64,000 nt of DNA. Origin: Massariosphaeria phaeospora. Its lineage: Eukaryota > Ascomycota > Dothideomycetes > Pleosporales. Every line of letters starts with the position of its first letter. The stretch's first letter is position 1. The stretch spans positions 496,001-560,000 of the forward strand of contig JAADJZ010000025.1 of NCBI GenBank assembly GCA_011032825.1, given 5' to 3'. Of the stretch, positions 21,051 to 33,543 are shown piece after piece. A program made the translations under genes and the position numbers. The notes beneath the pieces are model-generated. The model worked only from the letters and a program-made list of their open reading frames with translations. It made no database searches and was not told the origin of the DNA.

Positions 21051-24000
21051 ACAGTACAGCACAACAGCTGTCAAGCAGGCGCCCGCCTGGAACCTTTGTC
21101 CCAATCAGACAGCTCTACCCAGCAGGGTTGACAACGGGGAAAGCTATCTCATCCGCGCGCCCCATTAGACCCACCCAGCCACCTGTCACAACATCCCCAG
21201 TATCGACATGACATGCCTAGTGCGCGTGTTACGAAGCGTGAGGGCGACTACGAAAATACTACTTGGTTTGGTTTGGCGTGGTGAGCTTGTCCCCTGCCCA
21301 TACATACGGCCGTACTGGACGATTGTACAGAAGGCATTAGGGACGGGACTACACTGGCACGGGCGTGCACTGCGTGTATACAGTACGGATAGTAGTATGG
21401 GTACCGGCCGAATCAACGTCTGGCGAAGGCGGAGAAAGGGGGCGGGGTATGAACAGGAGGCTAGTATGAAGAGAGACGGTGGAAAAAAGAGGAAAAGCTG
21501 TCCCCATTGGCGCAGAGCAGGAAGTTTGCGAGAAAAAAAGCCTCCGACCTCGCTCTCTGCTAGCGGGTGGCAACGTGCATAGACATCGGAGCCTAGCACC
21601 GCGCGTTTGGGTCCCATCCCATCCCACTCGCCTCGGCCTTCCCCGAGACTTCTAGAAGACGCCAGCCAGAGCACGGGGGCAACGGTACGGTACGGGAAGA
21701 TGGTAGCTACAGCTGCATCGACGAGATGAATCAAGGATGGACCCTCGTCATGCTACGGTGCACAGCGAGTCCTCGACGGCGCGCCCTGTCAAGCTAAGCT
21801 GTCCAACGCAACTGAAAAGCGCCACAAAGCTTGAGTGCAGCACAACAGCTGTCAGGCAGTCGCATCCTGCCTACCGCCAGGACACAAACCTCGAGATGTA
21901 GTGTCGCTGTATGGTAGCCTCGCTTGTGGATGTTGTGACGCGCGGGCTCCGTCGTGTACTGCGTGTTCGCATCGCCTTTCTGCTGAATTACAGCGGGAAA
22001 GTGTGCCCCTGAAGGATCTTTCCTGGACACCTGCGGAGCTCTCGTTATCGAGAACGATATATGTCTGGCTCCGTAGCGATATTAAACGCAAGATTACCAC
22101 ACATCGACAAGCGATGGAGGGTATGCAGTGCATCTGAACCCGTCGTACTAAGGCACCGGTCCACTCTGTCCTCTCAGATGTATGGCTGGACACGTAACGG
22201 TATGCAGCCGGGAGCAACAGAGATTTTGACATGCCGGTTGTACCGTATGCAGCGCCCCAGAGTATAGCCCGGAGAAATCCGTCGGCTGACAGGCCGAATG
22301 GGATTGTAGGAGTTCGACCAAGTCGTGAGCTGACTGGCTTCGACAAGCTGTCTGATATGATGACAGAGTGCACAGCAACAGCGGCGAATGCGGGGAACGA
22401 TGGTGCGATAAGAGCAGGCTGTACGCTTTTCGGCGCCGATCCGCGGAGCAGCGAGGGGACGACAGGCCTGCTTGTGTCGCGGGGAGGACAGGTAACGGCC
22501 GAGGGAAGGGGGGCTCGAATGAGATCGGTGCATCTATTGCTTGGGCGCGAAGATTTGCGGCAGCGGCGGTGCAGGCAGCAAAGGGGCGAGTTTCGCAGCA
22601 ACACTATATGGATGGGGGCCTGCATGCGCTGCAAAGTTGGCGTGATGGCTGCTAGTCGTTAGCATATCTGGGGATGTGGACACTGCTCGGAGTTATAGGC
22701 AGATAGGTATATAGCGCGGCATCGCGCTACGTGCTCTTAAACTTAGCTGTAGATAGCTGTCCTCTGCAAAGCTGGCGGTGGCACTCCAAGCCCCCAAGGT
22801 GATTTGCTCGTCACACCCGTGTGTTATTCGTACTCACTTGTACTTGAGCTTTCGGCGAACTCAATTTCCTTTTGGTACGGAGAGTCAATCTACTGCCTGG
22901 ACTCGCGCAGCACTCAAGCACCACCGCAGCCAGCACTGCAGCGGAGGGAGCCATAAGCGGCTTGGGTGCCGTTCCCACTCGTAGAACCACGGTTCGGTAT
23001 CTCATCCCAGATTTTGACAGGTTTGTTGTACAGGGGCGGCGAAATGGGAAACCATGTCGCAAAACGCTGCTTGTCGCTACACCTCCCAACAGAGTGCACA
23101 CGTTGAGTCACTCTGAAACTTCATCAATGGACGACTGACGAGTGTCCGTGAAGAGTGGGGTCAGGATACGAACTTGCTTTTCACTAGATCGCGGAGACAT
23201 TTTCCCGACTCGAATAGAGATGTGCAAATTGTTTCGTCAGATCAAGGTTTACGTCGGCGTCGTGGTGATAGTCGCCCCTGGCTGAGCAGTGACTACGTAG
23301 CGGAGGCGTATAGCACGCTGCGGCAGTGCAGCATTAGACCAGCCCGAAAAGTCTAGTTACCCGATCGAGAGGCTCTGTGTAGCCTGGCGGAAGCGGAAGC
23401 AACACTCAGACGCATGGTCAATCGATAATAGACGGCCCATCTCTTTACCCACTCTTGACATTGTACGAATGATCAGAGTCTCAGGCTGCAACTCGACTTC
23501 GGCCAATGAGCATGGGTCTCAAGGGGCGAGTCTAAGCATAGCCTCAGGAAGGGATGGAGCTCTGATCGCAGCGACCGGATGACGGCTGGTGTGCTGTCGA
23601 ATTTCCACCGCTAGTCGATAGTGGCAGTGGGTTCAGGACTTTTGCTTAGGATGGCCGCATGACGACGCCAGGTCTGGGATGCCGCCATCTAGTAGATAGC
23701 CAGATGGAAGCACCGTCAATGAGCGATCACGGTTCGCGGCAGTAAGAGCTGCAGCTTGGCTTCCTCGCTTTGGGCGGTCAAGACTAAACAGAAACACCGC
23801 CATTCAGCGCCAACAGAGCAGACAAGCGGTCAGTGATGCATATTTGCCGCTTTGAAGCATATTTCTTTGTTCGTAGTGGTCCGGTGAAGCACGGTCCAGG
23901 ACAAATGCCTTCTGCCAAAATCTAGCTTTGCAATCAAATGAAGAGGCTTGTATTGAGAACGCCATGTCTCAGTCGAGAGCGAAGCTGCTGGACCAGTATG

Positions 24001-25766
24001 GACGAGACCGACTGGGCTTAAGTGTGGATAGCGGGGCTGTCCAGGAATTAACAGTGAGCAAACGACCGGGGGGAGCCAAATCTCTCGAGTATTTCGGCCA
24101 ACGAGACCACTGCCCTTTGCCTCACCGACAATGTCTAAGCCAACCAATTTCGTGGCCCAGCCGGGAATTGTGCAGGCGACCGATGACTGTAGCTGCAAAG
24201 GGAAATGCGACCACGTTTGCGGTGCGGACGACCAGGGGAGGTACGTGCGCTTGTGTCCACGGATGGCTGCATGTAAACAGCGTACCGATTCGTCTTTGCA
24301 AGCCATGCCGATAGGATGCATGACAGCTCGGACAGGCCTTGCCGGGAGGCTGCCAACGAGGCTCCTGGGAAGATGCCACTAGCTATAGGCCTGGTGGTGG
24401 CAATGCACCCCGGGGTAATCTCTATTCCGTTCTCGTTAGCAGCAACACTTATGCTTCAACCCTTCCCGAGCTCTCGGTCATGAGATCTGTGTAATTCAGA
24501 ACAAGGTTCCTAGAGCAAGACGCACTAAGCCTTGCCAAACCAAAAGCAATAGGGACACTAAGTCACTCATCCGAAGTCGTGAATGGGCAGCTTTCCGCGT
24601 CGTTGCTGTGAACGAGCAGCGCCAGTTCCCGTATTTGTTTTGTGCAGCTAGTTTGAATGTTCTCTGAACAAAGAACGGCCAAAGAGCTCCCAGTCAGAAT
24701 ACAGGGTTCACTGCGGGAGGAGCGTTTGACATCGTGGAACATCTGGCCCTCGATCCCATCTCCCCACTATTGCTTTAATCCAGCAACACCTTTTGGTAGC
24801 GTCGTTTGGTCCAATTATTGATCTTCCCGCCACGCAACCTGTCAAGCCAGTTAGTGTGTGTCCTGAAACCCAGCATGCCTCTTGCACACCGGACGACCTA
24901 TGCAGGAAGCTTGGACAAGCTTTGGCGACGCACTGCCGGGTAGGTGTAGCAGCTAGCGGCTCATAGAGAAGAAAGGACTGCACGTTAAAAGGCATCGGGG
25001 ACAACGCAGGTACCTTCGCTAACCTTCGGTCCGCATCTGCCACTCCTCTCTTGTTGAACTCAATCCGCGCTCCGTGTGGTCCAAGTCGTGATCGTGAGTT
25101 AACATCGCTAGTTGATCCGTCGTTCCGAACAGGTAATGCCGCCCATTCATTCGATCCCTTTCTGTTTTGACGTGTGCTGATCTGTCAATACCACACAGTT
25201 GAAGTGAGTGGCCGCGCTGTCCTCCAACGGTAGCCGAGCTCAATATCCGTTGGACAACAAGCGAGAAGCTACGTTCATCACCACGGGACGGTGCCGTTTG
25301 CCGGAAGGGTCACCTACACGTCTGGATTGGCATCAGCGGTGTATTGGCACATCATCGCTGCTGCAAGCTTCCCCGGATCGAAGTCTATCCTGCTCTCCGA
25401 ACGCAATACGTACGTTCTGATGACAGCCTATCGCTGTCTGGAGAACTGACAGAACATAGATCGTATCTTTAGGTGGCGGGACTTTGTTCGGCGTGATCGC
25501 TGGCTCGTCGTATAAGGTGTTCGTCTCGTCCTCGTGGACACCCTACAAACGTTCCTCCGTCAGCCCTCTTTTCTCCGAGCCACTACCACCAAACTTCTAT
25601 CCCTGTTCAGAGCATTCTGCCGTTCCACAGCAGCTTAGTCTTGAATTCCACCCCTGGTCTTTGCGTCAAGTCTATCCTTGACGCGTTCTCTGCGACAAGT
25701 GTCGAAGCACACAGCTTCTACCTCGGACAACAGCCTCGAACAAGCACCAGCCTAGAAGGACAAACC

Positions 25767-27255
25767 ATGAAGATACAGTCTTTGCTCAATCCGTTCTGTG
25801 GTGACCACCATGGTTACCGCAGCTCGGAAAGCCCGACTCCTGCCACACAGCCACGTTCAGTAGTGCCTATAGCATCCGCACCGAAGCGACAGAAGATCCC
25901 GAAAGATGCCGCAATCTTCACGGAGGGTAACAAGATAGTTGGGCCAGTGAACTATCCACCGTACGAGGCGGGAGACGATGAGGACCTTGCGGCACAACAC
26001 CGCATGTTCCAGGTATACCCCATGAGTAAAGGCGATATTTACAGCAAGGGTGTTCGACACATCCCTTACAACAGTGAGAAGAAAGACTTCATGGTGAAGA
26101 CAGGAAGGGAAGCCTTCGAAGGTACGTACTCTTCCCATCAAGGGAGCGATGAGCCTAACGGTGCGCAGTTTTCCAATACGCTTTCAAGATACCAGGGGAA
26201 GATAAAGAGTACGTGGTACTCTGGGACTACAACGTCGGGCTGGTCCGCATTACTCCGTTTTTCAAGTCCTGCAAATATTCGAAGGTCAGTTACCACCTCA
26301 TAGTCTGGGCTTCCACATACTGACTGTCATAGACCACGCCCGCCAAAGTTCTAAACCAGAATCAAGGACTCCGCGATATTAGCTATAGTATCACAGGGGG
26401 CGCGCTGGTTGGCCAAGGTGGGTAGTCAAACCGTAGACATGAGGAAGAGATGACTGACCTTTGCCAGGTTACTGGATGCCCTACAACGCGGCCAAAGCTG
26501 TCGCAGCGACATTCTGCTACAACATCCGTTGGGCTCTGACGCCAGTCTTTGGGAAAGAATTCCTCACACAGTGCACTCATCCCAAGGACCCCAACTTCGC
26601 CAAATTCCTCATCGACCCTTCGATCGTACTCGCATGCACCATCGATACAAACCGGTGGCGCGAGGAAGGAAGTGCTTGGAGGCCGACGCCCTCGGAAACA
26701 ACGTCTATCGTTGGCACACCGAAGATGCAGTTCGCTTGCCCGCCGTGGGGTATGAAGGTCATGAAGCAACAGCGACTTGCGAAACCTGTAGACTTGGAGA
26801 GCGGATACGGGACCGACACTGATCAGAGCGACAGATACCTCTTCTCACCTCAAGTATCCCCACGAAGCGTAACCTGGACATCAGTGAACCGGTCTCAATC
26901 TCCCGCGTCTCCGCCAACGTTTCATTCGCCCGCTTTTAGCCCTCCAGTCCGGGCCATTCCTCCTCCTCCAAATCCTTGGCTGACTTCGGTGCCGAGCGGA
27001 TGCACTGAAGAACAGCTCCGGACCAAAAGGACACACTCAAAGGTCGCGGTCGGCAATGGCAATGTCGACGTCGACATATGTCGTCCAACTACGGCGTCCA
27101 GTGTCATCGAACCTGGCTACTCGGAGTCCGCTATCAGTGGTAACTGTGTCCAACCCATGGACCAAGTCGATGCAGCCCAGGTGCTCTTGCAGATCAGCAA
27201 TGGCGGCGAATCACTGCCTCCGCCTAAGCGCACTCGACGGGGGTCCAAGTACTGA
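25767..27255 (+). CDS. xbp1: APSES-domain transcription factor, Xbp1 type
   Basis: Four exons: 25767-26121, 26169-26284, 26333-26417 and 26468-27255, with introns of 47-50 nt, giving 447 aa. The DNA-binding APSES/KilA-N-like domain spans about residues 115-200: [44 protein letters not shown] (split here by an intron), then [39 protein letters not shown]. The GYWMPY.AAKA..ATFC..IR.ALTP.FG block is characteristic of the fungal Xbp1-like APSES group, which represses cell-cycle and stress genes in yeast and influences development in moulds. The C-terminal half is Pro/Ser-rich and disordered, with a closing basic stretch KRTRRGSKY. The 6-kb gene-poor region upstream may be its regulatory region. 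Convergent with the GST gene. Symbol by domain group; orthology to yeast XBP1 is not proven. Confidence 0.85.
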
Positions 27256-27595
27256 CCTGGCGGTGGGATAAGAGGACTGGTAGGCGGTACTTTCCTTTTC
27301 GTCACACGCTTTCAGTGTGCGACACGTCGTAGCTTTTAAGCGTGCACTGCATGTCGGAACTTTCACTACGCGGCATTAGGGCTGGCTATCTCATTGCGAT
27401 CAACGATCGACTGGCGTCTTGGATTAACTGTCTGGCATCATCATGTTTGTGATTTCCAGAGCATAGCGACGTTCACTGTCAGGACTATGCAGCGAAATCG
27501 CATACAGCCCCCTCCATTGATAACATATAGTATAGATAGAGGCTTTTGTGCATGGAATCTAATGATAAGTATGGCTTTCTCTTACTGTACCGAGC
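27256..27595. other. Intergenic between convergent Xbp1-type and GST genes
   Basis: 340 bases, the 3' regions of both genes. No gene or strong structure is seen. Confidence 0.4.
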
Positions 27596-28435
27596 TCAAG
27601 CTTTCCCGAGCTTCTTCTTGGTTCCTTCGAGAACAACATGTTCATTCCAGATATAGGTAACGCTGTCGTGTTTGATGACTTCAGTCGCCCACTTGGTGAA
27701 GTTGGGAAGGCCATTCAGGCCTGATACGAGGGATTGCGGAAGAACACCACCTTTGACAAGCGAGTAGATGCGGAGAATGAAGGGCGCAGTCAGGGCCTAG
27801 GTTGCTGTTAGCTAGGTCTGTCCCTAGAGGAGTGGCGTCTGCTCATACCTCAGCCATAGTGAGTCTTTCACTTCCTCCGAAGTAGGGCTTTGCGTCCTTC
27901 AAGAGCGGCTCAATCTCTTTACCAACGATGCTGACAAACTCCTTAACAAGCGCTTCCTTCTCTTCCTCCGACTCGCTCTTCGCAATCTGGATCCAGTACG
28001 AACCAGCCTTAGAGGTCCATGCATCAACGAAGAAGTTGATGCGCGCACGGGTCAGCGCTGCGTCGACGGTGCCAGCAGTGGGCACGAGATGGGAGGGGTA
28101 CGCGTCGGCGAGGAACTGCGAGACCACGGCAGACTCGGTGAGGATCACGTCTTGCGCAGAGCCGCCGGAGAACTTGATCGAGGGGACAAGTCCTCGCTGA
28201 GCAAGGCACCAGGGTTAGTGATTGCTCGTCGTGGTTTGCATGGCTGCATGCATCTCTGCATACGTACTGGGTTGACTTCAAGGTACCATGGCTCGCGCGG
28301 CTTGCCAAGATCGATAATGACCTCGTCAAACGGCAGCCCGAGCTCTCTCAACACAATGTGAGAGCGGTGTGCCCACGGGCAGCTGTGGTTCGTGTACAGA
28401 GTGATCTTCGGGGTGTCGCCGTTGAGGGTTGCCAT
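27596..28435 (-). CDS. Glutathione S-transferase, Cys-type active site (omega-like)
   Basis: Three exons on the minus strand: 28435-28268, 28196-27849 and 27796-27596, with introns of 71 and 52 nt, giving 238 aa. Residues 1-90 form the thioredoxin-fold glutathione-binding domain: ITLYTNHSCPWAHRSHIVLRELGL, then VNPRGLVPSI with the cis-Pro, and the ESAVVSQFL stretch whose Glu-Ser binds the gamma-glutamyl moiety. The helical C-terminal domain follows (PYFGGSERLTMAEVALTAPF). The active-site motif CPWAHR (Cys19) is that of omega-class and Cys-GST relatives, which act as thiol transferases or dehydroascorbate/deglutathionylating enzymes, unlike Tyr/Ser GSTs that conjugate electrophiles. Cytosolic; no signal peptide. 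The C-terminal end KKLGKA is basic. Confidence 0.9.
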
Positions 28436-29039
28436 GTCGAGGTCGAGAGGTGGTGGTGTTTAAGGATTTACGCGCGAGTCAGAAAGATCGAAGGTGCGTT
28501 TGCAAATGACTAGTCCTAGGGAAGCTGCGGGGTATCTAACAGTCGGGAGTGGTCAAATATAAATACTAATGAATCTAAGGCTTTCATGGAAGCTATACTG
28601 GGAAGTAGTGGTACAAGTCGGTATGCTTTGAAATCAAAGGATAGCGTCAACCATGTCCAAATCACACACTTGGGTCCTTCCTTTTTTCACGCCACAGGAT
28701 TGAGGGCGAAAGACCGCCCGACTTCCGACTCGGGCCGGATCCTAGAGTTCGTCCGTATAGGCGGCCAAAGGGGTGTGGGTTTGTCAGATATGGCTTCTTT
28801 TGGAGAAGTGCAAGCGATTCGCCTTGAAGCGGTAATTCGACTTGCAAGACCACCGAGCGGATAGTTTGAGCAATGGTACAGCCCCACCGAACAAGTATAT
28901 ATACTATTTCTCAAACGCCACGCAATGCAACCTAACCGTAACGCCAGAATTCCAAAACCATCCTTTTGGTATCATGCGTAATAAACACTCGAGATGGATG
29001 CGGCCGTAGACTAGCAGCCGGATGAGAAGACCGAAACAA
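28436..29039. other. Intergenic GST promoter / Snu23 3' region
   Basis: About 600 bases. A frame at 28586-28864 shows no family features. Nothing else was found. Confidence 0.4.
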
Positions 29040-29734
29040 TCAGCAGATTATGCCGTCGTTCTCCATCTTGACTTCAGGAACGCCTTGCCCGTCTTTAGTC
29101 TTCCGACGCTTTTCATTCCGTTTCCGCCGCTTCTCTTCACGCTCCCTCTCCTCCTCCTCTCTCCTGCTCTCCAACCGCAGATCCAAATCTACAACCACAT
29201 CCCGCATCTCGTCCTCGCGTTTCCTCTTGAGCCAGCAGAGTCGGTCGTGCACCTGTTCCACCGTGGAACGGCTGACTTGACCAGTTTGTCCGGTCGCGCG
29301 GAGATGCTGGGTACTGTTCTGGTGCTCGATGAGTTCGTGATTGTTCCGCAGGGTGATATCGCAGTCAGGACCTAGAACATCGTCAGCCAACTATCTTGCC
29401 CGGATCTGGAGCAGCTATACATACAGTAAAATCCCGCGCTTCGACCCTTCTTCCCGACACCTGAGCCAGCAGGAACAAGCTGCGATTTCCCTATCATGGA
29501 CGCTACGTCGATGCGCTGCTGTCTAGCCGACGTCTCGCGCGCGTCCGGCGGCGTTGAAGCCCTCCTATGGTATTTCTTCCCCTGCAACTTCGCCTCGTAC
29601 CGCGCTTTGGATTCCTCCTTTTCTTTAGCCTCATGGTCGCGCGCTCGTTGGGCCCACTCTTCCTTATCCCAGGTTTTGCGGAAGTCTGTGTCGCCGCCGC
29701 TCTTGCCATAAGCCCCCGCTCTCTTGTCTGCCAT
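29040..29734 (-). CDS. snu23: Spliceosomal zinc-finger protein Snu23/ZMAT2
   Basis: Two exons on the minus strand: 29734-29425 and 29371-29040, with a 53-nt intron, giving 213 aa. Snu23 is a component of the U4/U6.U5 tri-snRNP and the B-complex spliceosome, where it helps 5' splice-site handover. The N-terminal half is hydrophilic (GGDTDFRKTWDKEEWAQRARDHEAKEKEE, the conserved B-complex part). The intron lies inside the matrin-type C2H2 zinc finger, which reads FYCPDCDITLRNNHELIEHQNSTQHLR once spliced, with correct C-x2-C and H-x5-H spacing. The C-terminal part is a long charged helix (VEQVHDRLCWLKRKREDEMRDVV.. then a Glu/Arg/Lys run). Size is close to the yeast protein (194 aa). Confidence 0.92.
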
Positions 29735-30688
29735 AGCTGGTCGTTGTAGAAGACAGTGGAATGTATTTTCGATGTGTTTTCCGACTTGGTGGTAGTGTTC
29801 GTAGAGTCGAAGTTGGTGATAGGTATCTTGTGCAGCTGCCGCTGCCAGGAAGCTTTCGAGTTCGCGGTAGCGGATCTACAGATCTTGGCAATTACGTAAT
29901 CGCCCGCTGCCGCACATACCACCTGTTCACGGCCCCGTATCGAGAGCCAGGGAGGTACTAGGTTCCTTTTGCCTATACTCGCGAAGGTTGAAGTGAGTAT
30001 TCTAGGCAGAATCTAAATTTTGAGTGCTATTGTGCAATCTCATAGGGTAGTTAGGAATTTGTACGATAGCATGGGCGGGCCAGTCACGAACTCATTACAG
30101 ATTGAGAGAAGCAGTGCTAAGCTAAATAAGTACCTATAGCTCGCGTATCAGACGTTGGGCCTCGTCCCCCTGAGTCCATTCACAAGATTTCCAGCTTGCA
30201 TATCCAAAATCAAATTGTCCACAGTGGATATAGGATATCTTCGCACCAAAGAGCAAAACTCCTCGCTATGCGCGGTATATCATGAATATAAAAGACCACC
30301 GATGAGTCCACAGAGGCTGGTCTGGCTCGTTTCGTAAAAGCAAACGCCAGATTATGCTATTTCGTTTCGTCGTTCAGGGTCGTGTATGACTTCTCTGTAT
30401 CGAGAATAACTAGTAACGTGTGTGGTCTTGGTGCGATGAGTAGGGAGTCCATCGAGTCCAGCTCCCCATGAGCCCAGCGCCAAGCTTACGTACATCGAGC
30501 TGTACCTTTGAAACTGAAGAGTCCAGGATAGAACTAAACCACAAAACATAAGCACTAGGAAGGAGACGACTTGTCGAATGTCGAAGCTGTGAGAAACAGC
30601 AACCGAAAGGACGGAAGAGGTTGGTTTCCAGAGATTTTTTTGTTCAGTGAGTTGAGACACGAAATACGGTCGGTTTAATGAAAGGCCG
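29735..30688. other. Intergenic region
   Basis: No supported gene. A 102-aa minus-strand frame at 30352-30660 starts just beyond the stop of the next gene, has one hydrophobic stretch and is weakly gene-like; I treat it as 3' untranslated sequence. The rest is A/T-richer than its surroundings. Confidence 0.35.
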
Positions 30689-31440
30689 TTAATAAGGAGG
30701 GTACATGTCTGGTGGTCGAGGATATCCAGGCGATTGAATAGGTGGGGTCGGTACAGGCGGCGGGCCTCTCATCAAGCGGGCAACAGCTGGATGCAGAGGC
30801 TCATGCCCTCTCCCTCTGTCCACCGGCGCTGCAGACAATTCTCTATCCCGCCTCTTCTTTTTCTTGGCGTCCTTCCCAAGCCTCGAGTGGTCTATGTATC
30901 CTCTATCCGCGTATCCGGCCGCAGCAAAAGGCGGCTCCGCGACGCTGGGAGACCGCTCACTAGGCAGTTTGAGCTCCACCAGGCTGTAGAAATAGTCCAG
31001 TACTTCCGGGTATCGTAGGACGGAGGCGCGCCAGTCGGCATCAATGCCCCGCTTTAATTCCGCGTGCGCCTCTGCAATCTGCGTCTGTAGCTGCGCGATG
31101 TACATTTGATGGATGGGAGGATGACCCGAGTATTGCATGTATACGCTGTAGTTCGGCAACGAGGAGAGGTAGGCTAAATGCATTTGTTTTCGATTCGAAG
31201 TCAAACGCTCGAAGGCATTGAGGATGTGCTGTCGAGCATGAGAAATAACCCAGTCTCTATTGACAATCAGCGAAGTCTTGTTTGTAACTTGGCAGAGGAA
31301 ACGCACCGTATTTCGGCCAACTTCTCCTCCATGGCCCGGCCCTCAGCCTGCTTCACCGCGATCTGTAGCCGTTCAGACTCGCAGGGGCATTCTGGGTAGG
31401 CCGGCGCATTACAAATGGCGCAGTTTGGAGCCGCATCCAT
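30689..31440 (-). CDS. Conserved-looking fungal protein with N-terminal Cys cluster, function unknown
   Basis: Two exons on the minus strand: 31440-31307 and 31256-30689, with a 50-nt intron, giving 233 aa. The start MDAAPNCAICNAP was chosen because the Cys cluster follows at once; the frame is open further upstream but unconserved-looking. Residues 7-22 contain CAICNAPAYPECPCE, four Cys that could form a single metal site. A helical stretch follows, with charged heptad-like spacing (SERLQIAVKQAEGRAMEEKLAEIRDWVISHARQHILNAFERL), then YSVYMQYSGHPPIHQMYIAQLQTQIAEAHAELKRGID, probably a compact helical domain. The last 90 residues are basic and Pro-rich, ending PPDMYPPY, and include KDAKKKKRRDRE, a likely nuclear localisation signal. 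I do not recognise a named family. Confidence 0.75.
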
Positions 31441-33543
31441 CTTCTCTTGTTCAAATAGCGGTCGCGCACATTCTTCCGAATTCGTGTGTGGGAGGAATAC
31501 GATGGTGAGGCACGACGCCTGGGGTGGAGGAGCTCTCGTCCTGTGTGTCTTGGAACTAAACGGTTTCACCAGGTTCAGGTGAATAACTGGCCTCGCGTTG
31601 TTCAACCTCAGAGGCGGTGACGGGGTACATGATACATGACGCTGTGGACAAGACCAACGAGCGGGAATTGGCTAGCCTTGCGGCTTATGGGGCAGGTGAG
31701 TGTATTGGATAGATGCGGATGCGTTGGCAGTCGCTAACAAATAACGACTTGAGGTTGACCTTCACCCCGCGCCGCTGCCAAGCCCGCGTATCTCGTTTCG
31801 ACCGTGGCAGCGTGAACGATGGCGAGGTTTCGAAAGCGCTGAGCTTTCACGGTCTTGTTCCACCGTGCGAGTAAACATCTAGGTAGAGGCGGGGTGATGT
31901 ACCTGGCTGGCTGTGCGGGGTGTCACACCTGAGAGCCTTCCAGGTGTCGTCAGCTGCGAGTTCATTTGGCAGACCCTGGACGGATAAGTACGAGTAGACG
32001 CAGCAGACGCAGACAACACACAGCGACATGAACAGTAGTATATCAACATAAGGTACGTCTTGCTTCAGAAAATACTGATGCCGAGAAGGGCGAGTCAGCC
32101 ACTCCCTTGTCGCCAGATCCGCCCGCCACGATTTCAGCTCCAGTAGGACAGCGATCTTAGCGGTAGACCAACGATTTTTAAGTACCAGAATCTACGTTGA
32201 CCCCTCTGGTTCAGACTGCAGGGGCTACAGGTCATCAGAGCTGCGGACTGGTGCCTTTGTACCTTTGAGCATGAGGCAGCGATGTTCTCCATCACTCACT
32301 CACTGGTGTTGAATGCTCTAGCAGTGTTAACAGTCGCGAATTTGTTTCAAGAACTTGCGAAACAAAAGTAGACAGAGCTTTGGGTATATTACTACCCCAT
32401 ATTTATGTTCTATTGAACCCTCGACCCTCGATAAACGCACACCCAGTATGAGCATGACGCATTGACGCCAATGCCGGTGTAATGATTGTTGCCTAAAGAG
32501 CGTCGCCAATGAATGCCACAAACGTATCATTCCATCATGAGCTCGAAGAGGTTCCCATGAAGCCTCCTATGGTACGGAGGACGGCGTAGAGGTAGGGCTA
32601 TTTCCGAGCCATGTTCGGATATCCGCGGGTCAAAGTCCCCTGAGCCGATCTCGCATCCCTCCCCTTTGTATTCCTCCGATTTACGGCCTCGTTATCACGA
32701 TATTCTTCAGCTGCCCGCGTTCTGACGGTGACGTCGACTCTGTCTCGCCTTGACTTGCTGACGGCTACAAGTGCCTTTTGCATGTACGCCGTATCACGTA
32801 TGTGCGGAAGAGGATCGTTGTTCCTCTCGCGAGCGCACTCTGATACAACCGCACAAGGCGCCGTCTTCCAGTCATCGCAGGCGGTCAGCGAGATAGAGGA
32901 GCTGTAGAAGGATGCCAGCGAATTGGATATGAGAAGGCTGGCTTAGTTAGCACATGCAACATGGGGACAGGTGGGTTTTGTCAGCCGGGCACGACCGAGC
33001 TTTTACGGGGTTTGTGCCGGTGATCCTACAAGTATTAAGAGGTAAGCGTAATCAAATGATTCTCAAGTTATATCGCCTATCTATCCAAGACTGCATCAAG
33101 TTCTGTCATGTCTGCACATTGCGCTAGCTTCTACATAATAAGACTATAGACTCACGAAAAGTCTTTGCTCACGTAGAAATATCACCTATCTGTAGTGGTA
33201 ATTTTGCGAGGTGGTCGGGTCGGACAGCCGTACTGGGCATATAACGACCTTACTCATCGCCGATCGTTTCGAAACCATGCACCAAAATAGACGAGAACCC
33301 CGGTTGACCTGCACGCCCTCCGACATCTTTTGACATGTTCGCACGGAACCCCATTTGGGTTTAGCTAGTTCTGACTCGTCCTCAGGATGGTCCTTTTCAG
33401 CCTTTCCACACACCTTTCTCTAACCACTTGCTTATTATATCTTTTTGGGCCGTCCTCATTCTCGCCTTCACCCCCGCTTCTTGTACAATCGATCTCCTTC
33501 GGAGGGCGCGTTGAGATCTCGGCATCGTGCAAGCGCTCCCACA
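31441..33543. other. 2.1-kb intergenic region between divergent genes
   Basis: Upstream of the Cys-cluster gene (-) and of the homeobox factor (+). Only short compositionally random frames are seen. The right end (33420-33543) is pyrimidine-rich, like a leader. Confidence 0.4.

Larger units (their letters stand above)
19606..25766. other. 6-kb gene-poor block upstream of the APSES factor
   Basis: No coding region with a recognisable domain, conserved-looking composition or plausible exon chain was found on either strand. The frames here (for example 21852-22634 minus and 22231-22662 plus, which overlap each other) are compositionally random. Short tandem repeats occur at 20259-20294 (12-nt unit x3) and 21018-21050 (agctc-type). 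The last 300 bases are pyrimidine-rich and look like the leader of the APSES gene. It may hold long regulatory sequence, non-coding RNA or decayed elements; nothing in the sequence decides. Confidence 0.45.

Noticed and set aside
21852..22634. 260-codon minus-strand frame in the gene desert
   Set aside because: Overlapped by a 143-codon plus-strand frame; no domain, no exon-like neighbours and random composition.
19606..25766. Transposable element or RIP-decayed block
   Set aside because: No transposase or reverse-transcriptase motifs, no long terminal repeats, and base composition is not AT-shifted as RIP would leave it.
30352..30660. 102-aa minus-strand frame
   Set aside because: Starts right after another gene's stop in the same direction, with one hydrophobic stretch only; more likely 3' untranslated sequence.
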